The notes under the pieces are model-generated. The model ran no database searches, had not been told where the DNA came from, and was given only the letters and a program-made list of their open reading frames with translations. Shown here one piece after another: positions 9,418 to 19,385 of a stretch of DNA of 64,000 bases; position 1 is the first letter of the stretch; each line of letters starts with the position of its first letter. The translations under genes and the position numbers were made by a program. The DNA comes from Amycolatopsis anabasis (lineage in GTDB: Bacteria; Actinomycetota; Actinomycetes; Mycobacteriales; Pseudonocardiaceae): assembly GCF_009765355.1 (NCBI RefSeq), contig NZ_VTHK01000007.1, forward strand, positions 186,001 through 250,000, read 5' to 3'.

Positions 9418-10890
9418 TCAGCTCGCTCGGGGCAGGTGGTTGATGGCGTGGTCGCCGGTGGCCCACAGGTACTGCACGGCGTAGGCGCGCCACGGCCGCC
9501 AGGCGGCCGCGCGGGCGGTGAGCGCGGTCGCCCCGGTGGGCAGGCCCAGTTCGCGGGCGGCGACGCGGATGCCGAGGTCGGTGGCGACGAACGCGTCCGG
9601 ATCGCCGAGCGCCCGCATGGCGATGGTTTCGATCGTCCACGGCCCGAGGCCGGGCAGTTCGGCGAGGCGGGCCCGCGCCTGGTGCCAGTCGCTGCCCGCG
9701 CCCAGGTCCAGTTCGCCGTCGGCCAGCGCGGCGATCAGCGTGGTCAGGGTCGTGCGCCGGGATCGCGGCATGGCCAGCGCCTCCGGATCCAGTTCGGCGA
9801 GCGCGGCCGGCTCCGGGAACAGGTGGGTCAGCCCGCCCGCCGGGTCGTCGACCGGTTCGCCGTGCGCGAGGACCAGCCGCGCGGCGTGCGTCCGGGCGGC
9901 GGCGGTGGAGACCTGCTGGCCGAGCACCGCGCGCACGGCGAACTCGGCGGCGTCGACCGTGCGCGGCACGCGGCGGCCGGGGTTCGCCGCGACATGCGGT
10001 GCGAGCACCTCGTCGGCGGCCAGCAGATCGTCGATCGCGGCCGGATCGGCGTCCAGGTCGAGCAGGCGCCGGCACCGGCTGATCGCCGGGGCGAGGTCGC
10101 GCAGATCGGCCAGGCTGAGCTGGCAGCCGAGGTACTCCGCACCCGGCCGCAGCGTCACCACACCCGGTCCGTGCGGCAGGCGCAGCGTCCGGCGGTAGGC
10201 GCCGTCCCGCCACTCCTCGACCCCGGGCACCGCGGTCGCCGCCAGATGCCCGAACAGGTTGTCCGGGCACAGCGGCCGCCGGAACGGCAGGCGCAGGGTC
10301 AGCGCGCCCGCGGTCTGCGTGGCCTGGCGCCCGGCGCGACGGCGCAGTTCGGTCGGCGAGAGCGCGAACACCTCGCGCACGGTGTCGTTGAACGTCCGGA
10401 TGCTGGAAAACCCGGCGGCGAGGGCGAGTTCGGCCATCGGCAGCGTGGTGGTCTCGATCAGCACCCGTGCGGTCTGCGCGCGTTGCGCCCGGGCGATGGC
10501 GAGCGGACCGGCGCCCAGCTCGGCGTAGAGCTGCCGCTCGACCTGCCGGACGCTGTAGCCCAGCCGGCGCGCGAGTCCGGGAACGCCGTCGGTGTCGACC
10601 ACGCCGTCCGCGATCAGCCGCATGGCCCTGGCCACCAGATCGGCCCGCTCGTTCCACTGCGGCGAACCGGGACTCGCGTCCGGGCGGCAGCGTTTGCAGG
10701 CGCGGAATCCGGCCTGCTGCGCGGCGGCCGCACTCGGGTAGAAGCGCATGTTCTCGGGCTTCGGCGCGACGACCGGGCAGCTGGGACGGCAGTAGATCCC
10801 GGTGGTCCGGACGGCGATGAAGAACCAGCCGTCGAACCGGGCGTCCTTGGCCCGCACCGCCCGCAGGCAACGCTCCACGTCTTCGTACAC
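9418..10890 (-). CDS. alkA: Fused Ada regulator and 3-methyladenine glycosylase (Ada-AlkA)
   Basis: 490 aa. Residues 1-75 are the Ada zinc domain with four Cys ligands (C34, C38, C65, C68); C34 corresponds to the methyl-accepting cysteine of E. coli Ada. An AraC-type DNA-binding domain follows (~80-185, '[17 protein letters not shown]', '[17 protein letters not shown]'). The C-terminal part is AlkA with an HhH-GPD motif '[20 protein letters not shown]' and the catalytic Asp in 'FVATDLGI'. It would sense alkyl damage, activate its own operon and excise alkylated bases. This fusion is known in Actinobacteria. Confidence 0.92.
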   Translation of the reverse strand: MYEDVERCLRAVRAKDARFDGWFFIAVRTTGIYCRPSCPVVAPKPENMRFYPSAAAAQQAGFRACKRCRPDASPGSPQWNERADLVARAMRLIADGVVDTDGVPGLARRLGYSVRQVERQLYAELGAGPLAIARAQRAQTARVLIETTTLPMAELALAAGFSSIRTFNDTVREVFALSPTELRRRAGRQATQTAGALTLRLPFRRPLCPDNLFGHLAATAVPGVEEWRDGAYRRTLRLPHGPGVVTLRPGAEYLGCQLSLADLRDLAPAISRCRRLLDLDADPAAIDDLLAADEVLAPHVAANPGRRVPRTVDAAEFAVRAVLGQQVSTAAARTHAARLVLAHGEPVDDPAGGLTHLFPEPAALAELDPEALAMPRSRRTTLTTLIAALADGELDLGAGSDWHQARARLAELPGLGPWTIETIAMRALGDPDAFVATDLGIRVAARELGLPTGATALTARAAAWRPWRAYAVQYLWATGDHAINHLPRAS

Positions 10891-11027
10891 CCGGCCAAGA
10901 CTGCCGACTCCCCGGGCCGGGGTCTAGCGAAAAAACGACATCATCCTGCACCAGCAACTAGGACAGAACCTGACCGATACGCCTTTTAACGTCGTTGCCG
11001 ACAGACCCCAAGGGAAAGGCGGACACC

Positions 11028-11537
11028 ATGACCACCACCGGCAAGCTCGCGACCGCCGAGCGCACCGACCTCCTCGAGACCCTGACGAAGCACCGGAACT
11101 TCCTGCGTTTCACGGTCCGCGACCTGACCGACGAGCAGGCCGCGCGACGCACCACCGCCAGCGCACTCAGCCTGGGCGGACTGATCAAGCACGTCGCCAC
11201 CGTCGAGCGGGCGTGGCTGAACTTCGTGCTCGGTGGCGCCGAGGCCATGGCCGACGCGCAGGACGACTGGGAAGGCCAGTTCCGCATGGTGGAGGGCGAG
11301 ACGCTGGCCGGGCTGCTCGACCGCTATGCGGAAGTGGCGAGCCGGACCGACGAGATCGTGGCGACCCTGCCCGATCTGGATGTGTCCCACCCGCTGCCCG
11401 AGGCCCCGTGGTTCGAACCGGGCGCGAGCTGGTCGGCGCGGCGCGTCTTGCTCCACCTGATCGCGGAGACCGCGCAGCACGCGGGCCACGCCGACATCAT
11501 CCGGGAGTCCCTGGACGGCGCCAAGACCATGGGGTGA
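11028..11537 (+). CDS. DinB-family (DUF664-like) protein
   Basis: 169 aa. 'LLETLTKHRNFLRFTVRDLTDEQAARRT', 'GLIKHVATVERAWLNFVLGG' and 'LLHLIAETAQHAGHADIIRESLDG' are the three helical signatures of the actinobacterial DinB-like four-helix bundle. The spaced His residues usually bind a metal. Members include mycothiol-dependent enzymes and DNA-damage-induced proteins. It is divergent from the ada-alkA gene with 137 bases between. The ATG at 11028 is preferred over an upstream in-frame start because AAGGGAAAGG sits before it. Confidence 0.8.
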   Translation: MTTTGKLATAERTDLLETLTKHRNFLRFTVRDLTDEQAARRTTASALSLGGLIKHVATVERAWLNFVLGGAEAMADAQDDWEGQFRMVEGETLAGLLDRYAEVASRTDEIVATLPDLDVSHPLPEAPWFEPGASWSARRVLLHLIAETAQHAGHADIIRESLDGAKTMG

Positions 11538-11592
11538 CCACCGCGCGAACCGGGATGTCCGGGGACATCCGTAATCTGGCCCCGGTGATCCG

Positions 11593-13065
11593 ATGAAGGG
11601 GGCCTCACGGATGGACGTTGAAGTCGAGGCGGGTGTCCTGCGGGGTGCGGACCGCGGCGAGATCCGGGTGTTCAAGGGCATTCCGTATGCCGCGCCGCCG
11701 GTGGGCGAGCTGCGGTTCGCCGCACCTCGGCCGGTGTCGCCGTGGCCCGGGGTTCGCGCGGCGAACCGGTTCGCGCGCCCGTCCCTGCAGACCGACCTGT
11801 TCGCCGGGCGGCCGATGGGCGACGAGGACTGCCTGTACCTCAACGTGTACGCCCCGGCCGGCCCCGGACCGCATCCGGTCCTGGTGTGGCTGCACGGCGG
11901 TGGCGGGGTCACCGGCTCCCCGCAGCAGTACGACCCGGTGAGCTTCGCACGGAACGGCGTGCTCGTGGTGACCGTGGCCTACCGGCTCGGCGTCCTGGGC
12001 CTGCTGCACCTGCCCGGTGTCTTCCCCGGCGAGGCGGACGGGAACTTCTCGCTGCTCGACCAGCTCGCGGCCCTGCGCTGGGTGCGCGACAACATCGGCG
12101 CGTTCGGGGGCGATCCGGCCCGCGTCACGCTCGCCGGGGAGTCCAACGGCGGCCGGACCGTCGGCACCCTGCTCGCGGTGCCCGAGGCGGCCGGGCTGTT
12201 CACCCGGGCCATCGTGCAGAGCGGAACCGGCGTCGGCTACCTGGTCGACCAGCCCGAGGAAGCGTTGCGCACCACCAAGGGCGTGCTCGCCGAACTCGGG
12301 CTCGACTGGTCCGCGGCGGCGCGGCTGCGGGAACTCCCCGCGGACCGGATTCTCCAGGCGCAGAGCCGGTTCTCCGGCAAGGCGTCGATCCGCGTCCCGT
12401 ACCGGGTGGTGGTGGACGGGTCGGTGCTCACCGGGCAGCCGAGGGACCTCGTCGCCGCCGGGTCGGCGGCCGGAGTCCGCCTGCTGATCGGCACCAACCA
12501 CGACGAACAGGACCTCGTGCGCATGGTGCCGCCCGAGTTCGTCACCACGCTCGGCGCCGACTCGGCGATGCTCGACCGCGCCCGCGTCGACCGGGTGGCG
12601 GCCGCCTACCGCACGCACCTGCCCGGCTGGGCCGAGCGGGAGGTGCGCGACCACGCCGTCACCGCGGCCGACTGGTGGATCCCCGCCATCCGGCTGGCCG
12701 AAGCCCACCACCGCGCGGGCGGCGAGGCGTGGATGTACCGCCTGGACTGGCGGCTCGCGCCCCGCGGCCGGGGCTTCGGCGCACCGCACGCCCTGGACAT
12801 CCCGCTGATGTTCGACGACGCGCGCAACCGGAACTGGCGATTCCTGTTCGACCCCGATCGCCCCGACCCGTCCCGGGTCGAGGCGATCGCGGCGACCATG
12901 CACCAGGCCTGGGTCCGGTTCGTCACCACCGGCCTGCCCGGCCCGGATCTCGCGTCCTGGCCGACGTACGTTCCGGAGTCGCGCGCCACCATGCTGTTCG
13001 ACGACGTCAGCACGGTCACCGAGGACCCGGACCGGCCACTCCGCGAGATCTGGGGTCGTGAGTGA
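11593..13065 (+). CDS. Type B carboxylesterase
   Basis: 490 aa. The oxyanion-hole motif VWLHGGGG lies near residue 98 and the nucleophile elbow GESNG has Ser184. The N-terminal motif 'FKGIPYAAPPVGELRF' and 'DEDCLYLNVYAP' are classic type B esterase signatures. No signal peptide is visible, so it probably acts in the cytoplasm on esters. The real start may be the second Met at 11611. It runs toward the cutinase gene. Confidence 0.88.
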   Translation: MKGASRMDVEVEAGVLRGADRGEIRVFKGIPYAAPPVGELRFAAPRPVSPWPGVRAANRFARPSLQTDLFAGRPMGDEDCLYLNVYAPAGPGPHPVLVWLHGGGGVTGSPQQYDPVSFARNGVLVVTVAYRLGVLGLLHLPGVFPGEADGNFSLLDQLAALRWVRDNIGAFGGDPARVTLAGESNGGRTVGTLLAVPEAAGLFTRAIVQSGTGVGYLVDQPEEALRTTKGVLAELGLDWSAAARLRELPADRILQAQSRFSGKASIRVPYRVVVDGSVLTGQPRDLVAAGSAAGVRLLIGTNHDEQDLVRMVPPEFVTTLGADSAMLDRARVDRVAAAYRTHLPGWAEREVRDHAVTAADWWIPAIRLAEAHHRAGGEAWMYRLDWRLAPRGRGFGAPHALDIPLMFDDARNRNWRFLFDPDRPDPSRVEAIAATMHQAWVRFVTTGLPGPDLASWPTYVPESRATMLFDDVSTVTEDPDRPLREIWGRE

Positions 13066-13092
13066 TTCGACCGGGTAACTAGTCAGGTCCGC

Positions 13093-13983
13093 TCACGACG
13101 AATGCGGGCAGGTGTCGCGGTATTCGGAAATGGTGTTGTCCGGTTTCGGCGGCGGGCAGAGGAACTGCTCGTAGCGGGTGTCGTTGTCGATGAACCGCTT
13201 CAACCAGGAAATCGCGAACTTCGCGATGACCGTGTTCGGCGAGTTGGTGACGAAGTGGTCGGCGCCCTTCATTTCCAGATAGGCCTTGTCGAGCGAGGCG
13301 GGCAGTTTGCCGTAGAACGGCTCCGCGTGCGCGCCGACCGGGGCGATGAAGTCGCTCTCCGCGCCGATGATCAGCGTCGGGACCTGGTCGGACGACCAGT
13401 CCTGGGTCAGGTGCCAGGGCGCCAGCGGGATCGCCGCCTGCAGCTGCGGCCGCTTGAGCGACGCCGACAGCGATCCGCCGCCGCCCATCGAATGGCCCAT
13501 CACGCCGAGCCGGGTGGCATCGACCCGGTCCTTCACCGCACTGCTCTTGGTCAGGTAGTCCAGCGCCGCCAGCAACTGGTCCGCGCGGGCGTCCGGGAAG
13601 TCGAGCGGGGTCAGGGTGTCGATGGTGTACACGACGAACCCCTGCGAGGCGAGCCGCTCGCCGTACCAGGAGATCGCCCACTGGCCCTCGGTGAATCCCG
13701 GCGCGATCGCGACCGCCCCGAAGGTTCCCTGGCTGGTGTCGGTCGGGTAGTAGATGGTTCCGGCGGCGACCCCGGGCACGCTCCCGGCCGGGACGGCGAT
13801 CGTCTTCGTGGCGAACGGCCCGCGCGGGGCCTCGACGCTCTGCCTGGTCGGCGCCGGGCCGCGTTCGTACGGATTGGCGGCTGCCGCGGCCGACGGCACG
13901 GCGGCGCCCGCCAGGGTGGCGATCATGGCCAGCGTGACAAGAAAACGGCAGGATCCACCGCGTCTTCGATTCGATTCGGACAC
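13093..13983 (-). CDS. Secreted cutinase / PET-hydrolase-like polyesterase
   Basis: 296 aa. A signal peptide covers residues 1-36 (hydrophobic core then AAAAA). The mature part begins NPYERGPAPT, as in actinobacterial cutinases. The catalytic triad is readable: Ser165 in GHSMGGGGS, Asp211 in GAESDFIAPV and His243 in GADHF. Phe97 in APGFTEG lies at the oxyanion-hole aromatic, Trp190 in LAPWHLT is the substrate-clamp Trp, and Cys276/Cys292 can form the usual C-terminal disulfide. Family members cleave cutin and synthetic polyesters. Activity on PET is inference from family, not shown here. Confidence 0.9.
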   Translation of the reverse strand: MSESNRRRGGSCRFLVTLAMIATLAGAAVPSAAAAANPYERGPAPTRQSVEAPRGPFATKTIAVPAGSVPGVAAGTIYYPTDTSQGTFGAVAIAPGFTEGQWAISWYGERLASQGFVVYTIDTLTPLDFPDARADQLLAALDYLTKSSAVKDRVDATRLGVMGHSMGGGGSLSASLKRPQLQAAIPLAPWHLTQDWSSDQVPTLIIGAESDFIAPVGAHAEPFYGKLPASLDKAYLEMKGADHFVTNSPNTVIAKFAISWLKRFIDNDTRYEQFLCPPPKPDNTISEYRDTCPHSS

Positions 13984-14127
13984 GTCGTTGTTCCTTCTGC
14001 ACTAGAATCGGAAATACCACACGTGGCCAGCGCAAAAGACACGGTAGACGAATTGCGAACCGCACCACAATATGTTTGCAGAACTATTTTGTTGTCACAA
14101 TTGTTCAGGTGCACGAACCGCGCGTTG

Positions 14128-14823
14128 TCACTTCGATTCACGTTTCCCGAGCAACTCGGCGAGGGCGGCCGCGTCCACCCCCACCAGCGAGGACCGGAAG
14201 ATCCGGCGTTCCCCGGGATGGACCGCCACGTCGTTCGGGATCACCAGCACCGTGCAGCCCGCGGCCACCGCGGATTCCGTCCCCGGTGGCGAATCCTCCA
14301 CCGCGACGCACCGTTCCGGGTTCACCCCCAGCAGTTCGGCCGCCAACTGGTAGGGCCGGGGATGCGGTTTGTTCAGCCCGTCCACCTCGTCCCCGCACAC
14401 GGTCACGTCGAAGAACTCGCGCCCGATGCTGTTCAGCGCCAACTCGGTCAGCGAGCGCTCGGTGGAGGTGACCAGCGCGGACGGCAGCCCCGCCGCGCGC
14501 ACCGCGGCCAGCGCCTCGGCCGCGCCCGGCCGCCACGGCAGCTTGTCGTCGAAGAGCCCCGAGGTGCGTTCCCGGATCCACTCCCCCATTTCGGCGACCG
14601 CCGCCGGGGTCGCCGCGTGGCCGGTGACCTCCAGCAGGAACCTCGACGTGCTGTCCATATTGGACCCGACGAGGGACATCCGCTGCGCCTCGGTCAGGGT
14701 CGCGCCGAGCCGTTCCGCCGCCTCGTGGAGCGCGACGTCCCACAGCTTCTCCGAGTCGACCAGGGTGCCGTCCATGTCCCACAGCACGGCCTCCAGGCCG
14801 TCCACAGTGGACGGAATCTTCAC
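14128..14823 (-). CDS. HAD-superfamily phosphatase (subfamily IA)
   Basis: 231 aa. The nucleophile motif LWDMDGTLVDSE is near residue 15, motif II 'SALVTSTERS', the Lys in 'GLNKPHPRPY' and motif IV 'CVAVEDSPPGTESAVAAG'. This is a beta-phosphoglucomutase-like/phosphatase layout. The GTG at 14823 has GGAGAG just upstream and lies 8 bases after the metH stop, so it is co-transcribed with metH. Substrate unknown. Confidence 0.85.
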   Translation of the reverse strand: MKIPSTVDGLEAVLWDMDGTLVDSEKLWDVALHEAAERLGATLTEAQRMSLVGSNMDSTSRFLLEVTGHAATPAAVAEMGEWIRERTSGLFDDKLPWRPGAAEALAAVRAAGLPSALVTSTERSLTELALNSIGREFFDVTVCGDEVDGLNKPHPRPYQLAAELLGVNPERCVAVEDSPPGTESAVAAGCTVLVIPNDVAVHPGERRIFRSSLVGVDAAALAELLGKRESK

Positions 14824-14831
14824 GTACTCTC

Positions 14832-17800
14832 CTAGGTGTTGAAGTACTTGGCTTCGGGGTGGTGGCACACGATCGCGTCGGTGGACTGCTCGGGGTGCAG
14901 CTGGAACTCCTCGGAGAGCTTCACCCCGATCCGCTCGGGCTCCAGCAGGTCCACGATCTTCGCGCGGTCCTCCAGGTTCGGGCAGGCGCCGTAGCCGAGG
15001 GAGAACCGGGCGCCCCGGTAGCCGAGTTTGAAGAACTCCTCGACGTTCTCCGGATCCTCCTCGGCCACCGCACGGCCACCGGCGAAGTGCAGTTCCTGGC
15101 GGATCCTGCGGTGCCAGTACTCGGCGAGCGCCTCGGTGAGCTGCACCCCGAGTCCGTGCACCTCGAGGTAGTCCCGGTAGGCGTCGGCGGCGAACAGTTC
15201 GTTGGCGTAGTCGGCGATCGGCTGCCCCATGGTGACCAGGGTCAGCGGCAGCACGTCGACCGCACCGGCTTCGGCCGCGAGCTCGCGGGGCCGGTAGAAG
15301 TCGGCCAGGCACAGCCGCCGGTCGCGCTTCTGCCGGGGGAAGGTGAACCGGGTGCGTTCGGCGGCGTCCGGCCGCGGTTCGGCGAGCACCACCACGTCGT
15401 CGCCGTCGGCCACGCACGGGAAGTACCCGTAGACCACCGCGGCGTGCTGCAGGAGCCCGTCGGTGGCCAGCCGGTCGAGCCAGTACCGCAGGCGGGGCCG
15501 GCCCTCGCTTTCCACGAGTTCCTCGTAGGTCGGCCCGGTGCCGCCCTTGGCGCCCCGCAGGCCCCACTGGCCCATGAACGTGGCTCGCTCGTCCAGCATC
15601 GCGGCGTAGTCGGCCACCGGGACGCCCTTGATCACCCGGTTCCCCCAGAACGGCGGGGTGGGCAGCGGGACGTCGGTGGCCACGTCGGACCGCGCGGGCA
15701 CCGGTTCGTCCGGTTCCCCGGCCTGCCGGGCCTTGCGCGCCTCGGCGATCCGCAGCGACCGCTCGCGCCGGGCCTTGCGCTCGGCGCGTTTCGCCTCGGC
15801 CTCCTCGTCCACCAGCGGCGATTCCCCGCGTTTGGCGCCCATGATCGCGTCCATCAGCCGCAGGCCCTCGAACGCGTCCCGCGCGTAACGGACCTCGCCC
15901 AGGTAGACCTCGGTGAGATCGTTCTCCACATAGGACCGAGTCAGCGCGGCCCCGCCGAGCAGGACCGGCCACCGGGCGGCCACCCCCCGGGAGTTCATCT
16001 CCTCGAGGTTCTCCTTCATGATCACCGTGGACTTCACCAGCAGCCCGGACATCCCGATGGCGTCCGCCTTGTTCTCCTCCGCGGCCTCCAGGATGGCGTT
16101 GATCGGCTGCTTGATCCCCAGGTTCACCACCTCGTACCCGTTGTTCGACAGGATGATGTCCACCAGGTTCTTCCCGATGTCGTGCACGTCGCCCCGCACG
16201 GTGGCCAGCACGATCCGGCCCTTGCCGCCGGAATCGTCCTTCTCCATGTGCGGTTCGAGGAAGGCCACGGCCGCCTTCATCACCTCGGCCGACTGCAGCA
16301 CGAACGGCAGCTGCATCTGCCCGGAACCGAACAGCTCGCCCACCGTCTTCATCCCGGACAGCAGGGTCTCGTTGATGATCGCCAGCGCGGGCCGTTCCTT
16401 GAGCGCCTCGGTCAGGTCGTCGTCGAGGCCGTTGCGCTCGCCGTCGACGATCCGCCGCTCCAACCGGTCGAACAGCGGCAGGGCGGCCAGTTCCTCGGCG
16501 CGCGAGGCCTTGCTCGAGGCCGCGGAGACGCCTTCGAACAGGCTCATCAGCTCCTGCAGCGGGTCGTAGCCCTCGCGGCGCCGGTCGTAGACCAGGTCGA
16601 GCGCGACACCGCGCTGTTCCTCGGGAATCTTCGACATCGGCAGGATCTTCGACGCGTGCACGATCGCGGTGTCCAGGCCGGCCTGCACACATTCGTGCAG
16701 GAACACCGAGTTCAGCACCTGGCGAGCGGCGGCGTTGAGGCCGAAGGACACGTTCGACAGGCCCAGCGTCGTCTGCACGTCCGGATACCGCCGCTTGAGT
16801 TCGCGGATCGCCTCGATCGTTTCGATCGCGTCGCGCCGGGACTCCTCCTGCCCGGTGGCGATGGTGAAGGTCAGCGTGTCGATGATGATGTCGCTGGGGC
16901 GCAGTCCCCAGTTGCCGGTGATGTCCTCGATCAGGCGGCTCGCGATCTCGACCTTCTTGGCCGCGGTCCGCGCCTGCCCCTCCTCGTCGATGGTCAGCGC
17001 GACCACGGCGGCCCCGAACTCCTTGACCATCGCCATGACCTTCTGGAACCGCGAATCCGGGCCGGCGCCGTCCTCGTAGTTCACCGAGTTCACCGCGCAC
17101 CGGCCGCCGAGCCGCTCCAGCCCCGCGCGCAGGACGTCGACTTCGGTGGAGTCCAGCATGATCGGCAGCGTCGACGCGGTGGCGAGCCTGGAGGCGATCT
17201 CGGCCATGTCCGCCGTGCCGTCCCGGCCGACGTAGTCGACGCACACGTCCAGCATGTGCGCCCCGTCGCGGGTCTGCTCGCGGGCGATCTCGACGCAGTC
17301 CTCGAACCGGCCGTCGAGCATGGCCTCCCGGAACTTCTTCGACCCGTTGGCGTTGGTGCGCTCGCCGATCATCAGCACGCTGGCGTCCTGGCGGAACGGC
17401 ACCGCCTGGTAGAGCGAGGACACGCCCGGCTCCGGGCGCGGTTTCCGCGCGCCGGGCTGCTCGCCGGCGACCGCCGCGGCGAGCTGGCGGATGTGCTCGT
17501 CGGTGGTGCCGCAACAGCCGCCGACCAGGCCGACCCCGAACTCGCGGACGAACCCGGTGAGCGCCTCGGCGAGCGCCTCGGGCCCGAGCGGGTACACCGC
17601 GCCGTTCGGGCCGAGCTCGGGCAGCCCGGCGTTCGGCATGACCGACAGCGGTACCCGGGCGTGCTTGGACAGCTGGCGCAGGTGCTCGCTCATCTCGGCC
17701 GGGCCGGTCGCGCAGTTCATCCCGATCAGGTCGATCCCGAGCGGTTCGAGCGCGGCCAGCGCGGCGCTGACCTCGGTGCCCAGCAGCATGGTGCCGGTGG

Positions 17801-18392
17801 TCTCCACGGTGATCGACGCGATCACCGGGACCCGGCGCCCCTCCGCCGCCATCGCGCGGTGCGCCGCGACGATCGACGCCTTGGTCTGCAGGATGTCCTG
17901 GGTCGTCTCGACGAGGATCGCGTCCACCCCGCCGGCCAGCAGCCCGCGCACCTCTTCGACATAGGCGTCACGCAGCGTCGCGTACGGCGCGTGGCCCAGC
18001 GTCGGCAGCTTGGTGCCCGGCCCGACCGAGCCGAGCACGAACCGTGGCCGGTCCGCGGTGGAGAACTCGTCCGCGACCTCCCGCGCCAGCCGCGCGCCGA
18101 CCTCGGAAAGCTCGAAGATACGGTCCGTGATGTCGTACTCGGCGAAGTTCGCGAAATTGCACCCGAAGGTGTTGGTTTCGACCGCGTCCGCACCGGCCTC
18201 CAGATAGCCGCGGTGCACGCCCCGCACCACGTCCGGACGGGTCACGTTCAGGATCTCGTTGCACCCCTCCAACCCGGAGAAATCATCCAGGGTCAGATCG
18301 TGTGCCTGCAGTGCCGTCCCCATCGCACCATCGGCGACCACGACGCGGGAGGCCAGGGCATCCAGCAGCGGCGACGAAAGATGGTCTTGCAT
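14832..18392 (-). CDS. metH: Cobalamin-dependent methionine synthase
   Basis: 1186 aa. Order of domains: homocysteine methyltransferase (1-~320, zinc Cys pair in 'VGGCCGTTDEHI'), pterin-binding domain (~340-620, 'MIGERTNANGSKKF'), cobalamin-binding domain (~640-880, DxHxxG-type 'VRGDVHDIGKN') and the S-adenosylmethionine reactivation domain at the C-terminus. It transfers the methyl group of methyltetrahydrofolate to homocysteine. A charged Arg/Glu-rich linker near residue 900 is typical of actinobacterial forms. I see no cobalamin riboswitch in the 50 bases to the divergent PAC2 gene. Confidence 0.97.
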   Translation of the reverse strand: MQDHLSSPLLDALASRVVVADGAMGTALQAHDLTLDDFSGLEGCNEILNVTRPDVVRGVHRGYLEAGADAVETNTFGCNFANFAEYDITDRIFELSEVGARLAREVADEFSTADRPRFVLGSVGPGTKLPTLGHAPYATLRDAYVEEVRGLLAGGVDAILVETTQDILQTKASIVAAHRAMAAEGRRVPVIASITVETTGTMLLGTEVSAALAALEPLGIDLIGMNCATGPAEMSEHLRQLSKHARVPLSVMPNAGLPELGPNGAVYPLGPEALAEALTGFVREFGVGLVGGCCGTTDEHIRQLAAAVAGEQPGARKPRPEPGVSSLYQAVPFRQDASVLMIGERTNANGSKKFREAMLDGRFEDCVEIAREQTRDGAHMLDVCVDYVGRDGTADMAEIASRLATASTLPIMLDSTEVDVLRAGLERLGGRCAVNSVNYEDGAGPDSRFQKVMAMVKEFGAAVVALTIDEEGQARTAAKKVEIASRLIEDITGNWGLRPSDIIIDTLTFTIATGQEESRRDAIETIEAIRELKRRYPDVQTTLGLSNVSFGLNAAARQVLNSVFLHECVQAGLDTAIVHASKILPMSKIPEEQRGVALDLVYDRRREGYDPLQELMSLFEGVSAASSKASRAEELAALPLFDRLERRIVDGERNGLDDDLTEALKERPALAIINETLLSGMKTVGELFGSGQMQLPFVLQSAEVMKAAVAFLEPHMEKDDSGGKGRIVLATVRGDVHDIGKNLVDIILSNNGYEVVNLGIKQPINAILEAAEENKADAIGMSGLLVKSTVIMKENLEEMNSRGVAARWPVLLGGAALTRSYVENDLTEVYLGEVRYARDAFEGLRLMDAIMGAKRGESPLVDEEAEAKRAERKARRERSLRIAEARKARQAGEPDEPVPARSDVATDVPLPTPPFWGNRVIKGVPVADYAAMLDERATFMGQWGLRGAKGGTGPTYEELVESEGRPRLRYWLDRLATDGLLQHAAVVYGYFPCVADGDDVVVLAEPRPDAAERTRFTFPRQKRDRRLCLADFYRPRELAAEAGAVDVLPLTLVTMGQPIADYANELFAADAYRDYLEVHGLGVQLTEALAEYWHRRIRQELHFAGGRAVAEEDPENVEEFFKLGYRGARFSLGYGACPNLEDRAKIVDLLEPERIGVKLSEEFQLHPEQSTDAIVCHHPEAKYFNT

Positions 18393-18442
18393 GAAGCCTA
18401 GGCTACGGACCGGACACGAGCCGTGGGTCGTAGGCTGGTCAA

Positions 18443-19348
18443 GTGAGCAAGCCCGCCGACGAGACCCCGCAGCCCCAGCTCCCCGACTCGGACCCGGAGG
18501 AGTTCCCCCAGCCTGTCATGGTGGTGGCCTTCGAAGGCTGGAACGACGCAGGTGACGCGGCCAGCACGGCGATCGAGCACCTCCAGCTCAGCTGGGACGC
18601 GAAACCACTGGCGGAGCTGAGCCCGGACGAGTACTACGACTTCCAGGTGAGCCGGCCCACGGTCCGCATGGTGGACGGGGTGACCCGGCGGGTCGAGTGG
18701 CCGACCACCCGGCTTTCGGTCTGCCGGCCGGACGGGTACGACCGCGATGTCGTCCTGGTGCAGGGGCCGGAGCCCAATATGCGGTGGCGCGCGTTCTGCA
18801 CCGAGCTGCTGGAGCACATAGAGCAGCTCAAGGTGTCCACGGTCGTCACGCTCGGTGCATTGCTCGCCGACACTCCGCACACCCGGCCGGTGCCGGTGAC
18901 CGGGACCGCGTACGACGCCGAGGCGGCCACCCGGTTCGGCCTGGAACGCAACCGCTACCAGGGGCCCACCGGCATCGTCGGGGTCCTGCAGGACGCCTGC
19001 GTGCAGGCCGGGATCCCGGCGGTCTCCATCTGGGCCGCGGTGCCGCACTACGTGTCGCACCCGCCGTCGCCGAAAGCCACGCTGGCCCTGCTGCACAAGC
19101 TCGAGGACGTACTGGACGTGGAGATCCCGCTCGGCGCGCTGCCCGAGCAGTCCGAGGAGTGGCAGCGGACGGTCAGCGAGATGGCCGACGAGGACGAGGA
19201 GATCACCGACTACGTGCGCTCGCTCGAGGAGCGGGGCGACGCGCAGACGGAGATCACCCTGGACGAGGCCAGCGGGGACAAGATCGCCGCGGAGTTCGAA
19301 CGCTACCTGCGCCGCCGTCGCCCCGGCGGCCCCGGCTCCCCGCGCTGA
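18443..19348 (+). CDS. PAC2-family protein
   Basis: 301 aa. 'MVVAFEGWNDAGDAASTAIEHL' opens the PAC2 domain, followed by 'VVLVQGPEPNMRWRAFCTELLEHIEQL' and 'AAVPHYVSHPPSPKATLALLHKLEDVLD'. Actinobacterial PAC2 proteins resemble proteasome-assembly chaperones; their role is unsettled. The C-terminus is acidic, then Arg/Pro-rich. Divergent from metH. Confidence 0.85.
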   Translation: MSKPADETPQPQLPDSDPEEFPQPVMVVAFEGWNDAGDAASTAIEHLQLSWDAKPLAELSPDEYYDFQVSRPTVRMVDGVTRRVEWPTTRLSVCRPDGYDRDVVLVQGPEPNMRWRAFCTELLEHIEQLKVSTVVTLGALLADTPHTRPVPVTGTAYDAEAATRFGLERNRYQGPTGIVGVLQDACVQAGIPAVSIWAAVPHYVSHPPSPKATLALLHKLEDVLDVEIPLGALPEQSEEWQRTVSEMADEDEEITDYVRSLEERGDAQTEITLDEASGDKIAAEFERYLRRRRPGGPGSPR

Positions 19349-19354
19349 CCGCGG

Positions 19355-19382
19355 CCGCCGAAAGTGCGCGCACTTTCGGCGG
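19355..19382. terminator. Perfect 28-base palindrome between convergent genes
   Basis: CCGCCGAAAGTGCG at 19355 is followed directly by its reverse complement. It lies exactly between the ends of the convergent PAC2 and metallophosphoesterase genes and would act as a bidirectional terminator. There is no U-tract, as is common in high-GC Actinobacteria. Confidence 0.7.
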
Positions 19383-19385
19383 TGA

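Noticed and set aside
14859..18401. 1180-codon + strand frame opposite metH
   Set aside because: It is the antisense mirror of an unambiguous methionine synthase and shows no domain of its own.
14823..18443. Cobalamin riboswitch before metH
   Set aside because: Only about 50 bases separate metH from the divergent PAC2 gene, too few for the aptamer, and no B12-box was seen.
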